A stretch of DNA of 64,000 nt from Ischnura elegans (Eukaryota > Arthropoda > Insecta > Odonata > Coenagrionidae), in the NCBI RefSeq assembly GCF_921293095.1, contig NC_060249.1, positions 85,695,907 through 85,759,906 on the forward strand, in the 5' to 3' direction. Numbering within the stretch: the stretch's first letter is position 1; every line of letters starts with the position of its first letter. The translations under genes were made by a program, and so were the position numbers. Below the pieces are notes generated by a model. It saw only the letters and a program-made list of their open reading frames with translations, did no database searches and was not told the origin of the DNA. Below are positions 57,914-64,000 of this stretch, piece by piece.

Positions 57914-59160
57914 TCACCCATAGAGGCCAATGTCCTTAACGAAGGACAAAAGGTCCCCAATGGGAAGATCTCTTACTTCCTTGGGCTCTATAAAAGGTGA
58001 GCCCAGGTGTCTATATCGAGTCCTCATGATTGCGGGACACTCGCATATTAGATGAGTTGTTGTTTCCTCTTCCATCTCACACCATCTACACCTATCTGAG
58101 TCTGTTATCCCCAGCAGGTGCATGTGTCTCATTACGTGATAGTGACCCGTAAGCAGGCCTACTACCGTCCGCACTTGACTTCTGTTCATAAGAAGAAGTC
58201 TTCTCTCGAGTCTAGGAGAGATCTCTCCTATAAGGATTTTTGCCTGTCGTAAACCCGGTGTTTCTCGCCAGATCTTTAAGTGTTGGGTTGATCCCCACAC
58301 TTTGATTGCAGCCATCCCCATTGATGGGGCAACTGGCACAATTGGTTCCGGGCCAATTGGATTCTGTTCAGCGCCGGCCTTTGCCAGTTCATCTGCCTTC
58401 TCGTTTCCGGTGATACCTGAATGTCCCGGTACCCAGAAAAGTTCTATTTTGCAACGGCTGCCCAAAATATTGAGAGCCTTGTAGCATTCAGCCAATAGTT
58501 TAGATCTGCACCAAGGTGAGTTCAGGGCTTTTAGAGCAGCCTGACTGTCGGTGCATATATGGATTGGTCTCTTGTAGAGACCTGTCTCCTCAATGGCGTG
58601 CACACAGGTTAGGATAGCAAAGATTTCTGCCTGAAACACTGTGGCATGTCTTCCTAGGGGAACATGTATGCTCCTAGGGGGGGATTGGCTGTAAACGCCT
58701 GCCCCTGCTTTCCCTTCTTTCATGGAGCCATCGGTGAAGCACACTTGGGCTCCATTATGAAGGGTTTTCCCCTCTTCTTTTGCCCAGCATTCCCTGTTTG
58801 GGAAATGGGTTTTAAAAAGAGGCGGTGAAGAATTGAACGTCGCCATCATGGAATCCGACTCCATCTCAAAAATGGTGCTAGACTCCCTCAGTCCCGTCCA
58901 CAGTTGTCTGTGTCCAGAGAAATTTCCTCTGTCGTACCACATACCTAGATTTCTCAATCTGTATAACGTGGCTCTTGCATGAACCTCTACTTCCACATAA
59001 AGTGGGGGAAGGTTCAGCAGAGTTTCCATCGCCAAGGTTCCACCTACAAAGAATGCCCATACAGGCCATTCTTTGTAGGTGGTTAAGCTTGTTCCTAACA
59101 GTAATTTGTTTGGTCTTTTTCCACCATACAATTGAGCAGTGGAGGAAACTAGGTTTCACC
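57914..59160 (-). pseudogene. LOA-like LINE ORF2, RNase H and C-terminal CCHC part
   Basis: From the middle of the protein: RNase H with CFTDGSMKEGKAGAG (Asp), QAEIFAI (Glu), ICTDSQAAL (Asp) and VPGHSGITGNEKADELA (His and last Asp), all catalytic residues present. The C-terminus has CRWCEMEEETTTHLICECP, a CCHC-type finger seen in I/LOA/Jockey LINEs. It ends at TAG near 57914. Upstream the frame changes near 59045, where the NKLNHLQRMACMGI segment is in the next frame. The upstream portion is separated by the SINE. Confidence 0.9.
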
Positions 59161-59191
59161 ACTACATTGTATAGCCAGCTAAGGCCCCGCC

Positions 59192-59410
59192 GGCCTCGGT
59201 GGCGGCGGGGTAACGTTCTCGTCTGCCAAACAAGAGGTCGCGGGTTCGAGTCCCGCCTGGGTAGGTTTCCCCGATCCAGGGCATGGTCGTTTGTTTACGT
59301 TTAATTGTTACAATTGTTGAACACCCCGGTGTAAAATGGCCAATACGAGCTGTATCCGGTGGTTTAAGATTAAAATAAAATAAAAAAAATAAAATAAAAA
59401 TAAAAATAAT
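59192..59410 (+). mobile_element. tRNA-derived SINE inserted in LINE ORF2
   Basis: The best-preserved copy in the window. Head CCTCGGTGGCGGCGGGGTAACG with A-box-like GGTGGCGGCGGGG, B box GGTTCGAGTCCCG (about 59243), body with CCCCGATCCAGGGCATGG and TGTTGAACACCCCGGTGTAAAATGGCCAATACGAGCTGTA, and tail of AAAATAAAAT repeats. It interrupts LINE ORF2 between the LGKSWGLQPRA and the YNVVVKPSFLHCSIVWW segments. Target duplications are short or absent. Confidence 0.9.
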
Positions 59411-61763
59411 GGCTCTGGGTTGAAGGCCCCATGATTTACCAAGGGCTCTTCTACATGTCCATAATGAGGCACATGCTTTTTTGAGTTTGCTATCCATGTG
59501 CTCTCTCCAGTTGAGCTTGGAATCTAGGGTGACTCCAAGATATTTGACCGATGAGGACGGTGTTAGTCTCTTTCCCAAAAGGTAAATCCCTCTCTCTTCC
59601 TTCTCTTAGTGAAGAGAACAAGATTGGTCTTCTCTGGATTAACAAAGAGTCCTGTTTCGGAACACCACTGGGCTTTTTTGTCCAGGGCTTTCTGCAAAAG
59701 CTCACATACTGTGTCTAGGAATCTGCCTGAAACCAAGATCACAATATCATCAGCATATCCTTGTGTGAATACACCGGTATTGTGGAGGTTTGACAGCAGA
59801 CTGTCGACTACCATATTCCATAGTAATGGGGACAACACCCCACCCTGTGGACACCTTCTTGTTACAGTCACGTCAACGAGCTCCCTCCAAGACGGGCGGT
59901 AACAGTTCTTTGCTCAAGCATGTATCTAATCCATCTCACAATATGTGTATGGATTCCATGCCTGTCCGCTGCCAGGCAGATTTGTTCAAAGGATGTATTG
60001 TTGAAGGCTCCTTCTATATCTAGAAACGCTCCAAACCCATACAAACCATGTTCCAGTACGTTCTCTATCCTACAGACTAGGTTGTGGAGTGCAGTTTCCA
60101 CAGACCTGCCCTTCTGGTAGGCGTGCTGATGTGGATGCAGGGGATGGTCCCTAAGGGGACCATCTCTGATATATCTGTCAACTATCTTCTCCAGCGTTTT
60201 CAGCAGGAGAGACATTAGGCTAATGCCCCAAAATGAGCTGGCCAAAGTGTAGTCCGTCTTCCCTGGTTTTGGGATAAAGACAACTTTGGTAGCTCTCCAC
60301 TTCTTTGGGATATACCCATATGCAAGACAGGAGCGGAATATCCTTACCATGGGGAGTAATACCAGCTCCTGTCCCTCTTGTAGAAGTGCCGGGAAAATTC
60401 CATCTTCGCCGGCCGATTTGTAAGGGCTAAAACTCATTATAGCCCATCTTGTTATATCATATTTAACGATGCTGGAGGCCAATCTCCAGTCCGTCCCAGC
60501 CGGACGGGTGGGAGGCTTCCGTTGTTGCATCTCCTCCGACTCTTTGGAGCCTGGAAAGTGAGTCTCCAACAGAAGTTTTAATGCTTCCTTGTCAGAAGAC
60601 GTATATTCTCCCGAGGGAAGCAAAAGAGACCCTACTCCGGCTTCCGGGTCTTTTGCAATGATTTTATGAAATCTTGAGAGTTGTGGAACTGATTCCACAT
60701 TCTCGCAAAAGCGCCTCCAAGACTTCTTTTTTGAGCTTTTGATCGCTGATTTGTACCTACGTTGGGTGTCCTTAAAGGTTTCCCAATCTTGCGGCAACCT
60801 GGTTCTCTTTGCTTTATTAAAAAGTTTTCTTGTCTCTTTTCGGAGACTTTCTAACTCTGCTCCCCACCAGGGTGGATTACCACTCTCTTTCCTGGTTCTT
60901 AACGGGCAGCTGACCTCGTAAGAGGTGATGGTGCACTTCTGCAGATGTTCCGCAGCAGCATCAATCTCCTCCACTTTGTTGAATTTGTTAGGAATAGTCT
61001 GTGACAGGCTATCCCTTAAATAGTCTCGGTACATTACCCAGTTCGTGCTCCTAGGATTCCGGTATGTGGTTCGCTTTTCAGCAGCGAACATAAGTGTGAA
61101 GAGAATATGCCTGTGGTCTGACAATGAGACCTCGTTGGATACTCTCCATTCACTCACTGAGCTTACCAGTGTATTGGTGCAAAAAGTAATGTCTAACACC
61201 TCCTCCCTCAAACTATTTGAGAATGTGGGTAAGGAGCCCCTGTTGAGCACCTGGAGGTTAGTTGTCATGAGGTACTCCACTAGGGCTCTACCTCTATCGT
61301 TGGAGTCACTGCTCCCCCACACAAAATGATGTGAGTTAGCATCACACCCCACTAGTAATTCTAGACCATTAGATCTGCAGTAACTTACCAACCTCTCCAA
61401 CTCCGCAGTCGGTGGCAGCTCCGGAGAGTCATACGGTAGGTAGGAGGAACAGGTTACAATCCTCCTCATGTTGGCACCAGTCCCCAGAGTCAGCAGGACT
61501 GCCGTCTGGTCCCTGGAGGTAAATTGTGGTAAGAGCATGGCTCTCAACCCATTAACAAAGACACATGTCCTTGGTCTATTAGCATTGGTACAATGAAACA
61601 TTTTACCAGATGTTGTACTCAGGCCTCTGACCCTCCCTTGGAAAGCTCACGGTTCTTGGATCAGAGCAACATTGACCTTACCTTCATAAAGGATCCTTTG
61701 CAGGACCCCTGAGGCGGCCTTGGAGTGCTGGAGATTGGCCTGGAGCATAGTGATGCCTGCCAT
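59411..61763 (-). pseudogene. LOA-like LINE ORF2, endonuclease and reverse transcriptase part
   Basis: Start ATG at 61763 (MAGITMLQANLQHSKAA). An in-frame TGA lies at 61649-61647, where the family usually has Trp. APE endonuclease motifs: SSYLPYDS, GCDANSHH (catalytic), DITFC and SDHRHI. RT motifs: FIPKPGK, HQHAYQKGRSVETAL, AFLDIEGAFNN, then after a one-base frameshift near 59880 RRCPQGGVLSPLLW and YADDIVIL (catalytic Asp pair). A further frameshift near 59580 precedes VKYLGVTLD. The first part is the longest open frame in the window (about 577 codons). Confidence 0.93.
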
Positions 61764-61900
61764 GGCTACTTCTCCACTCCCTCCTTGCTGGTTAAGGCAG
61801 CTTCTTCATCAGGGGGTTTCGGTTTATCCGTCCCCCCTGCAGTCCCCAGGAAAGCAACCTCAACTTTGCTAAGGCCGATATGCCTTTGAAAGTTGGGCCC

Positions 61901-63003
61901 CTATATGATGTCGGCAGATGGCTCATCGACACCCAAAATGAATCGGGTGCCCTTTGCAAGCACCTGCCTGTCATACGTCCTCCAAAGGCTGATGTTAAGC
62001 CCAGGATTGACGCGTTTAAGTCGCTCTTGTAGAGGCTTGACCTCTGGCCTGCTGTGTCCTGGGACCCAGACCATCAGTCTCCTCCTCTTTATGAGGGTGT
62101 CCGCCTCAACACATTTACAGACGATCCCTTCTACAGGTCCCATCTGTTCCGTGGCGGTCACCAGACACGACGCTGAAAGATCGTTGCAGCAGGCAACCTC
62201 CATGGCACCATTGATGAGCCTGGTGCCCATAAAGATCGGGAGCTCCTGGCCCTCTGGGACAGCGTCCCAGAGTTTTTCCAATCGCCCCTCGATCTCCGCA
62301 ATCCATTCCTCCGTCACCACCCCTGTCGGGTAGTTGTGAGGAACGATGGCCATCCTCTTGAGGTCCTTGGTGACCTCTGCATATGAGGGTTTAACCCTCT
62401 TATTATCTCTCGCCTCGCCGGAAGGAGTGTCGCCAGGGGTTCGGCTCCGTTTTGCCGCGGCCTTCGGGGTCTCCGCACCAACCGCACCCCGCTCGGGGCC
62501 CCTGCTGGGTACATTGTCCCCAGCAGTACACCCTTTCGCAGGGGGGGCGCAGATCCTCCGGCAGCCTTAGCAGCCCTTTGCCTCTCCCTCTTCCGCAACC
62601 TCTTATTCCTCTTGGCGGAAATCTTGCTCTCTGTGAAGAGCCTCCTCATGTCAGAGGCCACACTCCCTAATGTGGAAGCACCAGAGTCGGACTCCACTGT
62701 CATGGGAGTGTGAGGCGTCTCTTTGAGTGTTGACTCCGAGGAGTCTGATAATAAGCCCTCCTCCTCCCCCGAGGGGTTGGAAGTAGGGCCAGCTTTGGTG
62801 GGGATCCCCGAAGGGCCCCCTTTTGTCAGGGCGGTTGAGTTTCTCCTGTCTCGATCCCCACAGGGGCTCATCAACAGGGCCTCCTCCTCCTGCCCAGATA
62901 GAGACAGAGACCGCCTTGCGGCAGCCTCCGATGAGGTTTTAGATTTTGGTTTCATATCCATATAAATCCCACGAGTAGCTAGGGAATTAAAAGGTCCACC
63001 CAT
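61901..63003 (-). pseudogene. LOA-like LINE ORF1 (Gag-like), one frameshift
   Basis: Starts MGGPFNSLATRG at 63003. The first part is Ser/Glu/Pro-rich with a basic stretch (KISAKRNKRLRKRERQRAA, near 62600). The frame shifts at a C7 run (about 62546-62553), after which the family continues as KRVKPSYAEVTKDLKRMAIVP and then to the stop at 61901. That last 150-residue part (MAIVPHNYPTGVVTEEW..., MGTRLINGAMEVACCN, LMVWVPGH) resembles the DUF4780-type domain found in insect LINE ORF1 proteins. ORF2 begins 137 bp further on. Confidence 0.82.
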
Positions 63004-63313
63004 ACAGAGCCCCGCTTGTATGAGTAAGGCTAAATAAAACCGGAGGTCGCCTGGTTTCCGGAGTCACCCCTGCTAGAGACTTCTCACCCTCCGCCCCACC
63101 TCACGTGGTCACCTTGGCGCAGGGGCCCACCGTAGTGAAGGGAGCAGTTTATCGACCAGCCAGGTCTAGATCCGTCATGTTCTGCGAAAACCAGGGGCAC
63201 CTCGTGGAGGATGTGGCTCTACACCACGCATGACGGTCTTGGCAGGCAGCAAGTCCAAAGGCCCGCTAGCCTGCCCTAGGATCACTTATCCTTCGCCCCC
63301 TCCTCAGGTGTTA

Positions 63314-63728
63314 CAAGTGTCATTACTACCTGAATCATTGCAAATGTTGTATAGATTTGACAAATAACGCATTATGATTGCAAAACGAACAACATAAGTG
63401 TATTGCGGGCATATCCGCACGAAGAATGTAGGCGCTAAAACCTAAAGTTACGTATTTTCGTTTGTATATGCAAAATATCGCAGCAAATATATATTTCTAT
63501 TCTTAGAGATCATTGATCAGTATAATCGAGAGTCCGGACTAAGCCGATCCGTATGACCGAGAGTCTACTGCATTTAGTATTTATTAATCAAGCTTTCTTA
63601 GGAAGACTACGTATTTTTGTTCAAAAAAACGGAACATATGGCATCACAAAATTTTATTCCTAGATTGCCGTAAAAACTTAATAAAATACGCGAAATATTA
63701 AAAAATTATGACCCACCGGTGGAGTGCG
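63314..63728. other. Right part of the host hAT-type element
   Basis: AT-rich sequence that continues 57703-57809 across the LINE insertion. It includes the end of a short open frame (stop near 63367) and then no recognisable gene before the right terminal repeat. Confidence 0.55.
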
Positions 63729-63754
63729 CCCCCCCCCCCCCCCCCCCCCCCCCC
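63729..63754. repeat. Poly-C run of 26
   Basis: An uninterrupted run of 26 C, 16 bp inside the right terminal repeat of the host hAT element. Length is likely polymorphic or an assembly estimate. Confidence 0.9.
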
Positions 63755-63780
63755 AGCATTTGATTCACGAGCCGCCACTG

Positions 63781-64000
63781 GATAGCCCTACACTTCCCTT
63801 ACCCTTAATGCGTGTAGAAGAATGGTAGACGGATGGTAAGGGAAGGAGTGCCAAGGAAGGGTAGATGAAGGATAGCCCTACACTTCCCTTACCCTTAATG
63901 ACGTGTAGAGGAAGGGTAGACGAAGGATAGACCTACCCCTCCCTTACTCTTAACCCTGTAACGTGTAGACGGATGGTAAGCGAAGGAGTTTTCAGGAAGG
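63781..64000. repeat. GGAAGGGTAGACG minisatellite, right part
   Basis: Resumes the array cut at 50013 (GATAGCCCTACACTTCCCTTACCCTTAATG..., then GGAAGGGTAGACGAAGG) in at least three degenerate units and runs off the window. Confidence 0.88.

Larger units (their letters stand above)
57826..63297 (-). mobile_element. Full-length LOA-like LINE
   Basis: Flanked by a 16-bp duplication CCCTCCTCAGGTGTTA (57810-57825 and 63298-63313). On the minus strand it starts CGAAGGATAAGTG near 63295, has a 5' UTR, ORF1, ORF2 with APE endonuclease, RT, RNase H and a CCHC motif, and ends in a TAATC pentamer tail (57826-57842). An RNase H domain together with this endonuclease/RT type fits the LOA clade, with I-like clades as alternatives. 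It is dead: one ORF1 frameshift, a stop and several frameshifts in ORF2, and a SINE insertion. Confidence 0.9.
50014..63780. mobile_element. hAT-type element (about 2.4 kb) swollen by nested insertions
   Basis: Left end CAGTGGCGGCTTGCCC at 50014, right end (reverse) CAGTGGCGGCTCGTGA at 63780. The immediate flanks 50006-50013 and 63781-63788 are both GATAGCCC, a perfect 8-bp duplication, and minisatellite units continue on both sides. Subtracting the Gypsy element (51812-57698) and the LINE (57826-63297) with their duplications leaves about 2.4 kb. A possible coding remnant: a plus-strand frame at 51058-51342 including a STRW motif, a segment ending near a GTGAGT donor at 51747, and a 57-codon frame that begins at about 57708 and reads in frame across the LINE target site to a stop near 63367. 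I could not assign it to a transposase with confidence. Confidence 0.8.

Noticed and set aside
59192..59270. Functional tRNA gene
   Set aside because: The B box is good, but the cloverleaf arms do not pair and the head continues into a SINE body with an A-rich tail.
59162..59578. 138-codon frame as a separate protein
   Set aside because: It is LINE ORF2 sequence (VKYLGVTLD) running into the reverse strand of the inserted SINE.

Overview
This 64 kb window is non-coding-rich eukaryotic DNA, most likely from an insect or other arthropod. Reasons: AT-rich intergenic DNA, spliceosomal introns, one multi-exon host gene whose conserved residues fit an animal RCHY1/Pirh2-type CHY-RING ubiquitin ligase, and a transposon mix typical of large insect genomes (Ty3/Gypsy, a LOA-like LINE, RTE-like and CR1/Jockey-like LINE tails, a Penelope-like element, mariner and other IS630-type fragments, hAT-type MITEs, tRNA-derived SINEs). 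I cannot name the species. No prokaryotic operon, CRISPR array, rRNA gene or functional tRNA gene is visible.

Layout. 1-9 kb: LINE tails, a dispersed CRE-containing repeat, a 5'-truncated Gypsy element on the minus strand (3' LTR, integrase, RNase H), two copies of a 0.55 kb repeat and a 143-bp tandem repeat. 9-14 kb: the RCHY1-like gene on the minus strand (four exons, 13853 to 10846). Its fourth exon is damaged near the end, and a candidate fifth exon lies inverted at 9506-9562. Two MITEs sit in or beside it. 14-27 kb: a run of hAT-type MITEs, a Harbinger-like MITE, an RTE-like LINE fragment, an internally deleted DUF4817-type transposon, an internally deleted mariner and SINEs. 27-45 kb: mostly unannotatable AT-rich DNA, with a 315-bp satellite array (33.1-36.2 kb), SINEs and LINE remnants. 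45-50 kb: a perfect 49-bp inverted repeat, a THAP-domain gene fragment with an internal duplication around a cluster of CCAGTACTGG palindromes, a Penelope-like GIY-YIG ORF and a hAT MITE.

The last 14 kb is one nested structure. A minisatellite is interrupted at 50013/63781 by a hAT-type element with TIRs CAGTGGCGGCT and a perfect 8-bp duplication GATAGCCC. That element was then invaded by a complete Ty3/Gypsy element (51812-57698, LTRs about 99% identical, 4-bp duplication CTGT) and by a full-length LOA-like LINE (57826-63297, 16-bp duplication), and the LINE was invaded by a SINE (about 59192-59410). The Gypsy element has lost its reverse transcriptase by a clean internal fusion of protease to RNase H, yet its LTRs show it moved recently, so it probably relied on enzymes supplied by a relative. 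Nothing here looks like an operon or a co-operating pathway. The interest lies in the transposon archaeology, the RT-less Gypsy element, the rearranged RCHY1 locus, the satellite and several unexplained palindromic structures.
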